A stretch of DNA of 64,000 nucleotides from Flavobacteriales bacterium (GTDB lineage Bacteria > Bacteroidota > Bacteroidia > Flavobacteriales_F > PHOS-HE28), in the NCBI GenBank assembly GCA_016703005.1, contig JADJCX010000002.1, positions 62,001 to 126,000 of the forward strand. Reading direction: 5' to 3'. The position numbers and the translations under genes were made by a program. The notes under the pieces were generated by a model that did not search any database, was not told the DNA's origin, and saw nothing but the letters and a program-made list of their open reading frames with translations. Positions 15,949 through 24,493 of this stretch are shown here, piece by piece (position 1 is the first letter of the stretch; every line of letters begins with the position of its first letter).

Positions 15949-16583
15949 AGCTGGCCGTGGTGAAAGCCTACGGCGCGCATGAGGTGATCGCGTAGAACGG
16001 CAACCGCCTTGTCGTACGTGTACTCGTTCACCACATGCAGGTCGCACAGATGGCGGTGCGGCAGCAGATATTGGCGATAGGCCGGTAGTACGTGATTGGT
16101 CCACTGGTAGTGTACATCATCGGGTCCGTAGCCGCGTTCCGCGGCATCGCGCACCAATCTCCGTTGCAGTTGCGTGTCTTCGCTGGCTTCCACATACACC
16201 TTGAGATCGAAGTGATCGCGCGTGGGCACATGGTCGAGCACGAAGAGGCCTTCCGTCACGATCACCGGTGCCGGCTTCAACTCGAACTAGCTGGCCTCCT
16301 TCGCGTCGTTGTTGAAAGTGTATTCTTTGCGCTGTATCGGTTCGCCTTTAGCCAAACGCCGCAGATCATCCACCATGGCATCGAAGTCGATCGCACCAAA
16401 CAGGTCGAAATTCACTTTGCCGTTCTCATCCGATACCTGCTGCTCGATCGGGTGGTAGTAGTCGTCTTGGCTCACTACGCAAATGCTGCCTTCGGGCATC
16501 ACCGCCTTCAATGCACGGATCAGGCTGGTCTTTCCGCTTCCGCTGCCCCCGGCAATGCCTACGAAGTATGGTTTGGTGGACAT
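15936..16583 (-). pseudogene. udk: Uridine kinase interrupted by an in-frame TAG
   Basis: Phosphorylates uridine and cytidine in pyrimidine salvage. The start MSTKPYFVGIAGGSGSGKTS contains an intact Walker A. SQDDYYHP and FDLFGAIDFDAM are family motifs. After KEAS the codon at 16287-16289 is TAG. The same frame then continues as FELKPAPVIVTEGLFVL, DLKVYVEAS and RRLVRDAAERGYGP to 15936. Only one base change separates this from a 215-residue intact gene, so an assembly error or a very recent mutation is likely. A TATTTTCG box lies 23 bases upstream of the start. Confidence 0.88.
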
Positions 16584-16606
16584 AGTGCTGGCGGCTGGTC
16601 GGCTGG

Positions 16607-16614
16607 CGAAAATA
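16607..16614 (-). promoter_or_regulatory. -7 box (TATTTTCG) of udk
   Basis: TAnnTTCG element on the minus strand, 23 bases before the udk start. Confidence 0.5.
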
Positions 16615-16727
16615 GGCCGCGGCCGATCAGCAGGGAAGGGCGGTAGGCGGAAGGGAATTTCGGGTGCCCGAACAATTTGGCACGCTGGTTGAAAGTTCAA
16701 GTAACGGAACCCCTAACCAAGGAAGCC

Positions 16728-16868
16728 ATGCTGACCCAGATGAAACTTTACCTGAAACTGAAGAAGGAAGCCACCAAGCTGATGCTTGCAGGCGATGTGG
16801 AACGCTACATGCACAAGTTGCGCGAGTTGGCGCAAGTGCGCCCTGCTGCTGGATCGGTGACCGTCTGA
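16728..16868 (+). CDS. Small basic helical protein, unknown
   Basis: A 46-residue protein starting MLTQMKLYLKLKKEATKLML and continuing AGDVERYMHKLRELAQVRP. It appears to be one amphipathic helix rich in K, L and M, with no signal peptide or known domain. A second ATG at 16740 would give 42 residues. An upstream in-frame start at 16677 is less helical and less likely. A strong rho-independent terminator begins 66 bases after the stop, so the gene is its own transcription unit. It could also be a small RNA that happens to contain an ORF. I do not recognise the family. Confidence 0.55.
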   Translation: MLTQMKLYLKLKKEATKLMLAGDVERYMHKLRELAQVRPAAGSVTV

Positions 16869-16933
16869 ACATCATCCCTAACCAAAGGGGCACGAAGAGT
16901 CGACTTGGGGCGGTGAAAGTGACGCCCGTTCTT

Positions 16934-16973
16934 GGGGCGGGATCGAGGGATCGGTCCCGCCCCGCTTTTTTCT
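16934..16973 (+). terminator. Rho-independent terminator after the 46-residue gene
   Basis: GGGGCGGGA at 16934-16942 pairs with TCCCGCCCC at 16955-16963 around a 12-base loop, followed by GC and six T residues. Confidence 0.85.
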
Positions 16974-17052
16974 TCCCACGTCCGACAAGGGTTTCCCGAC
17001 TTTCTCCGCTGCCCGTGGATCCTTTGCCCCCTATGCTCCGTTGAAGGTGCCC

Positions 17053-17229
17053 ATGACGAAGAAGGATAAGATAGCCTTCATCAAAAGCAGCAAGCGGAAA
17101 ACACACGTGTACAACGACCTGCATAGGTTCTCGGACCATCAATTGGACGGCCTCATCCGTGAGATCGTACAGGGCCTGATCCGGGAGAGCGAGATCATCG
17201 CCAACGCCTACATCAACGGGTACAGATGA
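17053..17229 (+). CDS. Small charged protein, unknown
   Basis: A 58-residue protein, MTKKDKIAFIKSSKRK then THVYNDLHRFSDHQLDGLIR and EIVQGLIRESEIIANAYING. It has a basic N-terminus and a predicted amphipathic helical C-terminal half, with no membrane segment. An alternative TTG start at 17041 adds four residues. It lies 80 bases beyond the preceding terminator, so it needs its own promoter; I see no clear TAnnTTCG box. A GC-rich hairpin follows. Family not recognised. Confidence 0.5.
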   Translation: MTKKDKIAFIKSSKRKTHVYNDLHRFSDHQLDGLIREIVQGLIRESEIIANAYINGYR

Positions 17230-17272
17230 ACACGTAACGTCGAAGCTCTGCGAAGGCTATGTGCCACAGGCA

Positions 17273-17305
17273 GCAAGGCCCTGGATCCATCCGGGGCTTT
17301 GTTGC
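17273..17305 (+). terminator. Hairpin after the 58-residue gene
   Basis: GCAAGGCCCTGGAT pairs with ATCCGGGGCTTTGTTGC with one or two mismatches. No long T-tract follows, so it may be a weak terminator or a bidirectional one shared with gatC. Confidence 0.45.
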
Positions 17306-17321
17306 GTTCGGGCCGGTCTGG

Positions 17322-17618
17322 CTACCCTTTATCCACCACGCGCGGAACCTTGAAGTAGTCGCTGTCCTTCACCGGCATGTTCCGCAGGGCGTCAGCCTTG
17401 GTGAGTTCCTTGTACACGACATCTTCACGAAGAACGTCATCGCCCTCGGTCATGAAGATCAATGGTTCCACGCCGGTGGTATTGACTTCCTCCAATTTGG
17501 CCACGAAAGCAAGCACACGCTCCATGTCCTGCAAAATGTTGGCCCGTGCTGCAGGATCACTGAAATCGAGTTTTGCCAGTTCGGCAATGCGGTCCAGGGT
17601 GGCGTCGTCCAGTTTCAT
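17322..17618 (-). CDS. gatC: Asp-tRNA(Asn)/Glu-tRNA(Gln) amidotransferase subunit C
   Basis: A 98-residue small subunit of the GatCAB complex, which amidates misacylated Glu-tRNA(Gln) and Asp-tRNA(Asn). The pattern DDATLDRIAELAKLDF at the N-terminus, the central RVLAFVAKLEEVNTTGVEPL and the C-terminal LRNMPVKDSDYFKVPRVV match the family. GatA and GatB are not in the window. The start overlaps the plsC stop by 4 bases, so the two are probably co-transcribed. Confidence 0.94.
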   Translation of the reverse strand: MKLDDATLDRIAELAKLDFSDPAARANILQDMERVLAFVAKLEEVNTTGVEPLIFMTEGDDVLREDVVYKELTKADALRNMPVKDSDYFKVPRVVDKG

Positions 17619-18436
17619 TTGTCGGCGTTAGAGGCTTCGATCAAGGGTCCTTCGATGATGTCGAAAACAGTGTGCCGCAAGGTAGCGAGGTCCCGTTCGG
17701 TCAACCCTTTGGTTTCCACATGCGGATGCACTACCGCGTAGGCGATCCCCGGACGGCCGCGGCTCAAGAGCTGCGTGGGTTCGCCGAACAGTTTCCAGTG
17801 GTTGATGAAGGTGACCGGCACGATGGGGACCTGTTTGGCGATGGCCATGGTGAATGCCCCGTCCTTGAAGTGCTTCATCCGGGGAGCGTGGACCGGGATC
17901 GTTCCTTCAGGGAACAACGCTATGCTCGCGCCGTCGCGAAGGGCGCGTTCAGCGCGCCGCAGGCTTTTGGCCGCCTCCGTTCGGCTGCCGCGGTTCACGG
18001 CAATGTTCATTCCCTTGAAGAAGATGTTGAAGAGCGGCCACCGGAGCAGTTCGTACTTCCCCATGAACAGGAAATAGTCCGGTATGGTGTTGTACATGTG
18101 GATGATGTCCAGGTAGCTGCCGTGGTTGCTGCAAACAACATATGGGGGTGGTGGCAGCGGAACGGTCCGCTTCACCTTGATCGGCATGCCGACGCCGCAT
18201 TGGAGGAAGTACGCCCAAGCACGCATCCACTTGAAAGCCTGACGGTAGCGGCTGGGTTTGTACAGCAGTATGCGGAACGGGATGTACAGCACTGCAAGTG
18301 ACAGGAAGAACACACAGGCGAACCAGAGTTTGAAGAGGATCCGGAGCGGACAGAAGAGCCACTTGGACCACACCGAGCGGCTCTCCTCACCATCCGCGAT
18401 GAGCGGGGCGCTGTGGTGTTCCGGGGTTGATGGCAT
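17615..18436 (-). CDS. plsC: 1-acyl-sn-glycerol-3-phosphate acyltransferase
   Basis: Transfers an acyl chain to lysophosphatidate, giving phosphatidate in phospholipid synthesis. 273 residues. A hydrophobic segment at about 32-60 (FACVFFLSLAVLYIPFRILL) anchors it in the inner membrane. The NHxxxxD motif is present as SNHGSYLD near residue 110, and the second acyltransferase block as FPEGTIP. A further FINHWKLFG segment follows. It is divergent from trpS and shares a palindromic promoter region with it. It overlaps gatC downstream. Confidence 0.92.
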   Translation of the reverse strand: MPSTPEHHSAPLIADGEESRSVWSKWLFCPLRILFKLWFACVFFLSLAVLYIPFRILLYKPSRYRQAFKWMRAWAYFLQCGVGMPIKVKRTVPLPPPPYVVCSNHGSYLDIIHMYNTIPDYFLFMGKYELLRWPLFNIFFKGMNIAVNRGSRTEAAKSLRRAERALRDGASIALFPEGTIPVHAPRMKHFKDGAFTMAIAKQVPIVPVTFINHWKLFGEPTQLLSRGRPGIAYAVVHPHVETKGLTERDLATLRHTVFDIIEGPLIEASNADK

Positions 18437-18445
18437 GGTCACTTC

Positions 18446-18496
18446 CGGTTGGAAGGGGCGCGAAGATATCCGCCTATCTTGGCGCCCTTCCAACCG
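18446..18496. promoter_or_regulatory. Palindromic divergent promoter region of plsC and trpS
   Basis: The arms CGGTTGGAAGGGGCGCGAAG and its approximate complement (18475-18496) face each other around TCCGCC. Each arm contains a -7 box: TATCTTCG on the minus strand (18461-18468, 24 bases before plsC) and TATCTTGG on the plus strand (18475-18482, 17 bases before trpS). Both leaders therefore start with nearly the same CCTTCCAACCG sequence. Confidence 0.6.
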
Positions 18497-18499
18497 CTT

Positions 18500-19477
18500 A
18501 TGACCCGCGTCCTTACTGGAATCCAGAGCACTGGCATACCTCATCTCGGCAATGTGCTCGGCGCCATACGTCCAGCAGTGGAGATGGGGAACACTGGGGC
18601 GAACGAGAGCTTCCTCTTTATTGCCGACCTGCATTCGCTTACGGCCGTTCATGATGCGGCGACACTGCGCGAGAACACCTACGCTGTTGCGGCCGCATGG
18701 CTGGCTTGTGGGTTGGACACGTCGCGCACAACGTTCTATCGTCAGAGCGACGTACCGGAAGTGGCGGAACTCACATGGTACCTCGGCTGTTTCACACCGT
18801 ACCCCATGCTGGCCAATGCGCACAGCTTCAAGGACAAGAGCGATCGCCTGAGCGCGGTGAACGCCGGCCTGTTCTACTACCCTGTGCTCATGGCCGCCGA
18901 CATCCTGCTGTACGACGCGAACGTGGTGCCCGTGGGCAAGGACCAGAAGCAGCACTTGGAGATCACCCGTGATATCGCAAGCGCATTCAACAACGTTTAC
19001 GGTGAAACACTGGTGTTGCCGGAGGCTCGCATGCAGGAGCACGTGATGGTGGTGCCGGGCACCGACGGGCGGAAGATGAGCAAGAGCTATGGCAACACCA
19101 TCGTTCCGTTCTTACCGGAGAAGGAGCTGAAGAAACAAGTGATGAGCGTTGTTACCGACAGCACACCCTTGGAGGACCCGAAGAACCCGGACGAGGACAA
19201 CGTGTTCAAGCTGTTCCGTCTTCTGGCTCCGGCCGATGCCGTGGAGACGATGCGCCAGAATTATCTGCGCGGCGGATATGGATACGGTCACGCAAAGAAG
19301 GAATTGCTGCAGGTGCTGCTCGATGGTTTCGCAACCGAACGGGATACCTATCAACGACTGCTTAACGACAAGAGCGAGTTGGATCAACGCTTGAAAGAAG
19401 GTGAATTGAAAGCCCGCGCCGTCGCCACTGCAACACTTGCCCGGGTGCGCGAGAAGTGCGGATACCTGAAACGGTGA
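18500..19477 (+). CDS. trpS: Tryptophanyl-tRNA synthetase
   Basis: A class Ic synthetase of 325 residues that charges tRNA-Trp. The start MTRVLTGIQSTGIPHLGN contains the HIGH-like signature. Later come DLHSLTA, YPVLMAADILLYDANVVPVGKDQKQH (tryptophan pocket region) and GRKMSKSYGN, the KMSKS loop. The ATG at 18500 is preferred to upstream in-frame codons because it follows the TATCTTGG box and matches family starts. Confidence 0.96.
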   Translation: MTRVLTGIQSTGIPHLGNVLGAIRPAVEMGNTGANESFLFIADLHSLTAVHDAATLRENTYAVAAAWLACGLDTSRTTFYRQSDVPEVAELTWYLGCFTPYPMLANAHSFKDKSDRLSAVNAGLFYYPVLMAADILLYDANVVPVGKDQKQHLEITRDIASAFNNVYGETLVLPEARMQEHVMVVPGTDGRKMSKSYGNTIVPFLPEKELKKQVMSVVTDSTPLEDPKNPDEDNVFKLFRLLAPADAVETMRQNYLRGGYGYGHAKKELLQVLLDGFATERDTYQRLLNDKSELDQRLKEGELKARAVATATLARVREKCGYLKR

Positions 19478-19501
19478 TCAGTTGCAGCCCGCGCCGAGTA
19501 C

Positions 19502-20854
19502 TTATGGCTTTCCATAGCGCTCCGAATATTGTCGGTACAGCGCTTTCTGGTGATCAGCGAGACTGATGCGACGGCCTTGAATGAACGCATGCACCACATT
19601 GTTGGTGCGCATGTCCAACGCATCGCCCGTGCTCACGAACAGGGTAGCTTGTTTGCCGGTGGCCAGACTTCCGCAGATGCTGTCGATGCCAAGGATGCGC
19701 GCCGCATCGAGCGTGATGCTCGCCAGCGCTTCCTCCTTGGCAAGGCCATACGCGGCAGCGGTACCAGCGACGAACGGCAGATTCCGCATGCCAATGCGCT
19801 CCTTATCACCTGTATAGCTGAGCGCGAACCGGATGCCCCGTGCTTGCAACAGTGCTGGAAGGCGGTATGGCAGATCCACATCCTCATCATCCCGCAACGG
19901 AAGGCTGTGCAGTCGGCGCAGGATCACATCCACGTGGTTGTCACGCAGCAGGTCGGCCACGCGCCAAGCATCATAACCACCTACGATCACGAGTTTCTTG
20001 ATCCCCATTTCCTTCACAAAGAGCACGGCTTCCTGGATCTCCCGCGCCACGCTCGCGTTCACGAACAGCGTCTTCGACCCATCGAACAACCCAAGCAGTG
20101 CACCCTTGCGTATGTCCACTTTCGTTGGGTTCGACCTGATCCATTCCTTGTAAGCCTTTGCTTCCGCGAAGACCATCCGCAGCTCGCGCAGTTGTTTGCT
20201 TCGTTCATCCTCCTTTTCCGCGGAGGTCTCACCGGGTTCGGCCCACCAGCCGGTGCGTTGGTAAGCGCGGGGCCACGTCATGTGGATGCCGTCATCGGCG
20301 CGTACGATCGCGCTCTGGTTGTCCCATGCATCCAGCTGCACTATGCAACTGGTGCCTGCGATGGTACCCGTGCGTGGTGCGATCTGGGCCAACAGCACGC
20401 CGTTGTTCCTCACGGTGGGAATGATCCGACTATCCGTGTTGTACGCCGTGATGGCGCGTACCTCCGGTGTCATATCGCCGGTTTCGTTCAGGTCGTCCGT
20501 AGCGCGGGCCTGGTCGATCTCGGCCAGGCCCAAGGTGGCGTCCACCGCAACGAACCCCGGGTAGACGTGCTGTCCCTTCACATCAACGATGCTGTCGTAC
20601 TTCAACACAACGCCATAGGCATAGCCCACATAGTCGATCACGCCGTTGCGGAAGCCCACAGCACCTTCATCGATCACACGGCCGTCTCCGACATGCACTG
20701 TACCGCCTGTTATGAGGATGCTCTTGGTTTGGGGTGGGGCGGGAGTGGGGCGTTGGGCAAATGCCGGCGGAGCAGATAGGAGCAGGAGCACAAGTAGGAG
20801 CAAGGGCGTGCGACCGCTCCTGCTCCTGCCACGTGGTCCTTGCATCCGCTTCAT
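19502..20854 (-). CDS. Secreted amidohydrolase-family protein
   Basis: A 450-residue protein with an N-terminal signal peptide (RTPLLLLVLLLLSAPPAFAQ). It has an imidazolonepropionase/dihydroorotase-like fold: ILITGGTVHVGDGRVIDEGA in the beta-sandwich, GQHVYPGFVAVDATLGL at the usual metal-site entrance, and ILGIDSICGSLATGKQATLFV at the C-terminus. The HxH metal motif after the PGFVA strand is replaced by VDATLGL, so catalysis is doubtful and it may be a degenerate partner. Start and upstream stop overlap as ATGA, so it is the second gene of a two-gene amidohydrolase operon. Confidence 0.85.
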   Translation of the reverse strand: MKRMQGPRGRSRSGRTPLLLLVLLLLSAPPAFAQRPTPAPPQTKSILITGGTVHVGDGRVIDEGAVGFRNGVIDYVGYAYGVVLKYDSIVDVKGQHVYPGFVAVDATLGLAEIDQARATDDLNETGDMTPEVRAITAYNTDSRIIPTVRNNGVLLAQIAPRTGTIAGTSCIVQLDAWDNQSAIVRADDGIHMTWPRAYQRTGWWAEPGETSAEKEDERSKQLRELRMVFAEAKAYKEWIRSNPTKVDIRKGALLGLFDGSKTLFVNASVAREIQEAVLFVKEMGIKKLVIVGGYDAWRVADLLRDNHVDVILRRLHSLPLRDDEDVDLPYRLPALLQARGIRFALSYTGDKERIGMRNLPFVAGTAAAYGLAKEEALASITLDAARILGIDSICGSLATGKQATLFVSTGDALDMRTNNVVHAFIQGRRISLADHQKALYRQYSERYGKP

Positions 20855-23800
20855 GGTTCCTCTCCGATGGTTTCGCAATGCCAATGCGGACGTTCTTTCT
20901 TCTCCGCCTTGCGCACCGGCGCGCCGGCTTTCTTGGCTGCGAGCATCAAGGCAATGATCCTTTCGCGTTCGTCTGCAACAGCCTTCCGGAGTTCAGCATC
21001 CTGCGACAGGTCATACCGGCGCACGCCATCAACGAAGGTCATTTCACATTTGGCATCGATGCTCAATGGGTTGGTGTTCCAGAGTACGATGTCCGCATCC
21101 ACCCCGGGTTCTACCTTACCCATGCGATGGTCCAAGTGGAGCATGCTTGCGGGGTTCAGCGTAACGAGTTTCCATGCTTCCACCTCCGGTACGCCACCGT
21201 ACTTCACGGCCTTTGCGGCTTCTTGGTTCAAGCGTCGGCTCATCTCCGCATCGTCGCTGTTGATGCCGGTGTTCACGCCCTGTCTCCAAAGAATGGCAGC
21301 GTTGTATGGAATGGCGTTCTCCACCTCGAACTTGTATCCCCACCAGTCGCTGAAGGTGCTCGCGCTGGCGCCATGGGCTTTCATCCGGTCAGCCACTTTG
21401 TAGCCTTCAAGGATGTGCGTGAAAGTGTTCACCTTGAAGCCCATGCTGTCAGCCAGGTCCATGAGCATGCTGATCTCGCTCTGCACATAGCTATGGCACG
21501 TGATGAAGCGCTTCCCATCAAGGATCTCGCGCAGCGCATCGAGTTCAAGATCACGTCGCGGTGCAGGCTTGTTCGGTGCGATCGCCTTTGCCAGCTTGCG
21601 CACTGAGGGCTTCGGGAGCGAAGCCTCATAGAGCGCCCAATCCGATCCGTATTGCCGCGCACGGTGGAACCCATCGCTCATCAACTGCTCAACACCCATG
21701 CGTGTTTGCGGGTAGCGGCGGCGGTCGTTCTCCCAGTTGCTCTGCTTCACGTTCTCTCCCAATGCGAACTTGATGAATCCATCGGCCCCTGCGATCTTCA
21801 TCTGCTCGCCATTGAGGCCCCAGCGCATTTTGATCAACGCGCTCTGGCCACCGACCGGGTTCGCACTGCCATGCAGCAGTTGCGCGGCCGTTACACCACC
21901 GGCCAAGTTGCGGTACACGTCAATGTCGTCCGGATCCACAACATCGCCCATGCGCACTTCAGCCGAGTTGGCCTGTCCGCCTTCGTTCACGCCACGTGCG
22001 ATGGCAATGTGCGAATGCTCGTCGATGATCCCGCAGGTGAGGTGTTTGCCTGTTGCATCCACGCTCAGCACATTGATCTTCATACGCGGGAACAGCACTG
22101 ACTTGTCCAGTCGTTCGCCGATCGCGAACACCTTACCCTCGTGCAAGCAGACATCGGTGTTGCGCATGATGCCTCGATCGGTGTTCGTCCAAACCGTGGC
22201 ATTGCGCAGGATCACCGTTTCAGAATCCGGTAACATGTTGCGGCCGAACGCCATCAATGGATACCAAGGGATGCCCGTTGCTGAGGCGTACAAGCTGTCC
22301 AGTGTCCGATCGTCGTCTTTCTTTTTCCGGTCCTTGGGTGTCTCCCCTTGCCGCACTGCGCTCCAAGCGATCCAATTCCCGCCGGGCAGTTGTCCTTGGC
22401 CGTCCCAAATGCGGCTGCCGCGGTGCACGATCCCATTCAGCCGCACCGGGCCGTTGATGCCAAGTTTGGTACCATCGAACACCACAGTCACGAGTTCACC
22501 TTTTATCCGCAGATCGGACTTTACGCTGGTGCTGTCGTCCTGCGGATCGCTCACTCTTGCTTCAGGCTTGCCCGTTTCCCCGGTAACCTTCATGCGCAGT
22601 ATCCGGCTTTGAAGGTTCAGGTCGTATGTGCCACGCACGTCCTGTTTGTCGTCAGGCACAAGCACCTGGCGCACGCCAGCAACCCAGTGCTCATGCAGCA
22701 CGCCGTCCTTGGCGAAAAGATGTTCGCCGGTGATCTGGAAGCTGGCCAGTTTCCCCACCTCAAGCGTCCCGACACGGTCGCCCATGCCGATCATCGCAGC
22801 GGGTATGGTCGTCAGCGCTGCCATTGCGGTGGTGGAGTCAAGTCCGGCCGCCAACATGCGGCGCAGGCTGGCGATCATCGCGCTCCGGTCTTTGAGCCCG
22901 TTGCTGGTGAAGGCGAACGTGATCCCCGCCGCCTGCAACATCGCTGCGTTCTTCGGGGCCAGTTCCCAATGCTTCAGCTGCGCGAGTGATACCTCCATGG
23001 CCGCGAACGGGTCTTCAACATCCAATGCGTCGGGCAGTGTGAGCGGTATGATCAACCGCATTCCGGTGGCCTTGATATCCAGGGCGCGCGCGTACTCGTC
23101 CCCTTTGCCTTTCACAATGAAGTTCATATTGAACTCACGTCCTATTTCCGCTGCGCGCAGGATGTCGTTCCGCTCGCTCGCTTCGAAGAACAGGGGTCCG
23201 GAACGCTGCGTGTTGATCGCATCCAGTTCACTATCCCGCAGGTCCACGCCTGAAGCTGCCGCGTACCACTCCACGTCGTAGAGCGTTTGCCGCAACAATG
23301 CGATGCTTCCTGTAAGCGACGACGGGTAGGCATCGGGTGAAGTGCCTTTCCGGAAACTGAAATGCGCCGATGCGAAGGGGTTCAGTACATCGAGTTGACG
23401 GGATCGTTCGGCAAGAGCGATCACGGCACCACTGCCACGAGCTATCCCGTCCATGCGGTGCACCAGCATTGTGCCCACACCCAGATCGCGCAGTTGCGCG
23501 TTGGCTTCCTTGTCGTGCGCATACAATGCCGAAGCATCGGTACTTGCGCGTATGGCACCGTTCCAATTGCCGATGCCGCGCTCATTCGGCTTCCGGTCTT
23601 TGTCCGCAGGAATACCTGCGCTGCTCCATGGTTCAACGAACGAGGGCCATATGTGCAGACCGGAGAAGTCGACCTGAACAGCCCCGGCAGGTACCTTGCC
23701 CGAAGCTTGACTTCCGGCGTACAGGATCTTGTCGTCCTGTACGACCAGCAGTCCCATGCCGATGGTTTCGCCCGGTGCCGGATGCAGGGTGGCGCCGGTC

Positions 23801-23916
23801 AACGCGTAGACAGTTCCGCTCGTTGCATGCGGTCCGTTCACAGGAACCGTTACCTGCGCTGTGCAAGGCGCTGTTGCCAGAAGCAGAACAAGGGGCAGAT
23901 ACTGGCGTGCGCTCAC
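20851..23916 (-). CDS. Large secreted amidohydrolase, two tandem amidohydrolase-like halves
   Basis: About 1021 residues with a signal peptide (YLPLVLLLATAPCTAQV). The first half has an amidohydrolase-like layout with GLHIWPSFVEPWSSAG in place of a metal-binding HxH. The second half (from about residue 590) carries GKHLTCGIIDEHSHIA with a DEHSH metal motif, later FITCHSY and KVNTFTHILEGYKVADRM, and the C-terminal NPASMLHLDHRMGKVEPGVD. The second half is therefore the likely catalytic metal-dependent hydrolase. The GTG at 23916 is the best start: 6 bases before it lies TACATTCG. The substrate is unknown; the Bacteroidota relatives are usually annotated as secreted amidohydrolases or peptidases. 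Confidence 0.85.
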   Translation of the reverse strand: MSARQYLPLVLLLATAPCTAQVTVPVNGPHATSGTVYALTGATLHPAPGETIGMGLLVVQDDKILYAGSQASGKVPAGAVQVDFSGLHIWPSFVEPWSSAGIPADKDRKPNERGIGNWNGAIRASTDASALYAHDKEANAQLRDLGVGTMLVHRMDGIARGSGAVIALAERSRQLDVLNPFASAHFSFRKGTSPDAYPSSLTGSIALLRQTLYDVEWYAAASGVDLRDSELDAINTQRSGPLFFEASERNDILRAAEIGREFNMNFIVKGKGDEYARALDIKATGMRLIIPLTLPDALDVEDPFAAMEVSLAQLKHWELAPKNAAMLQAAGITFAFTSNGLKDRSAMIASLRRMLAAGLDSTTAMAALTTIPAAMIGMGDRVGTLEVGKLASFQITGEHLFAKDGVLHEHWVAGVRQVLVPDDKQDVRGTYDLNLQSRILRMKVTGETGKPEARVSDPQDDSTSVKSDLRIKGELVTVVFDGTKLGINGPVRLNGIVHRGSRIWDGQGQLPGGNWIAWSAVRQGETPKDRKKKDDDRTLDSLYASATGIPWYPLMAFGRNMLPDSETVILRNATVWTNTDRGIMRNTDVCLHEGKVFAIGERLDKSVLFPRMKINVLSVDATGKHLTCGIIDEHSHIAIARGVNEGGQANSAEVRMGDVVDPDDIDVYRNLAGGVTAAQLLHGSANPVGGQSALIKMRWGLNGEQMKIAGADGFIKFALGENVKQSNWENDRRRYPQTRMGVEQLMSDGFHRARQYGSDWALYEASLPKPSVRKLAKAIAPNKPAPRRDLELDALREILDGKRFITCHSYVQSEISMLMDLADSMGFKVNTFTHILEGYKVADRMKAHGASASTFSDWWGYKFEVENAIPYNAAILWRQGVNTGINSDDAEMSRRLNQEAAKAVKYGGVPEVEAWKLVTLNPASMLHLDHRMGKVEPGVDADIVLWNTNPLSIDAKCEMTFVDGVRRYDLSQDAELRKAVADERERIIALMLAAKKAGAPVRKAEKKERPHWHCETIGEEP

Positions 23917-23922
23917 GGCTGG

Positions 23923-23930
23923 CGAATGTA
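23923..23930 (-). promoter_or_regulatory. -7 box (TACATTCG) of the amidohydrolase operon
   Basis: The element ends 6 bases upstream of the GTG start on the minus strand, which again suggests a very short or absent leader. Confidence 0.6.
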
Positions 23931-24004
23931 GAAGCGAGCACCAACCAACGGCCACGGTCGCGCATCATTCTACATTCGGCCCGCTCTGGATCAAATTGTC
24001 GCCG

Positions 24005-24493
24005 ATGACCGATCACCTACCTCTCCTTCAATCTTCCAATACCGCCAGTTCCATTTCGGTCTTGATGTTCGCACACAGTGTTCTGCGCTGGCTGGTACTC
24101 ATATCCGTTGGTCTTGCTGGTCTTATTGCCTTGCGTGGTTGGCTCATGAAACGCCCCATCATCGTGTGGGAACGCATGGTGGCCATTGTTGCGCTGACCC
24201 TTTGCCATGTTCAAGTGGTCTTGGGTATCATCATCTACAGCATCCGGTTCAAGCGTTACGTGCCGCCGTCGTTCTCGCCGCGCGACATCACCTTCTGGAA
24301 GTACGAACACATTACCATGATGCTGCTTGCGGTGATCCTCGTTACCGTGGGGCGGGTGCTGAGCAAGCGGGCCGTGACGGAGAACGCCAAATGGAAGTTC
24401 ATCGCGATCTTCTACTTGATCGCCGTGGTGCTGATGTGCTTTGCCATTCCTTGGCCGGGCGGCGCCATGGGCCTCAACCGGGAATGGCTATGA
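24005..24493 (+). CDS. Four-helix integral membrane protein, cytochrome b-like
   Basis: A 162-residue protein with four membrane segments (about 20-42, 56-78, 97-117 and 130-150). Histidines sit in or near the helices (FAHSVLRWLV, LCHVQVVLG, KYEHITMMLL), the kind of layout that could ligate heme. No named family was recognised with certainty. A shorter start at 24065 (MFAHSVLRW) is possible. It overlaps a cytochrome c lipoprotein gene by 4 bases, which makes a membrane redox role likely but not proven. Confidence 0.7.
   Translation: MTDHLPLLQSSNTASSISVLMFAHSVLRWLVLISVGLAGLIALRGWLMKRPIIVWERMVAIVALTLCHVQVVLGIIIYSIRFKRYVPPSFSPRDITFWKYEHITMMLLAVILVTVGRVLSKRAVTENAKWKFIAIFYLIAVVLMCFAIPWPGGAMGLNREWL

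Noticed and set aside
19529..20779. 416-codon plus-strand open frame inside the amidohydrolase gene
   Set aside because: Antisense shadow without recognisable motifs.
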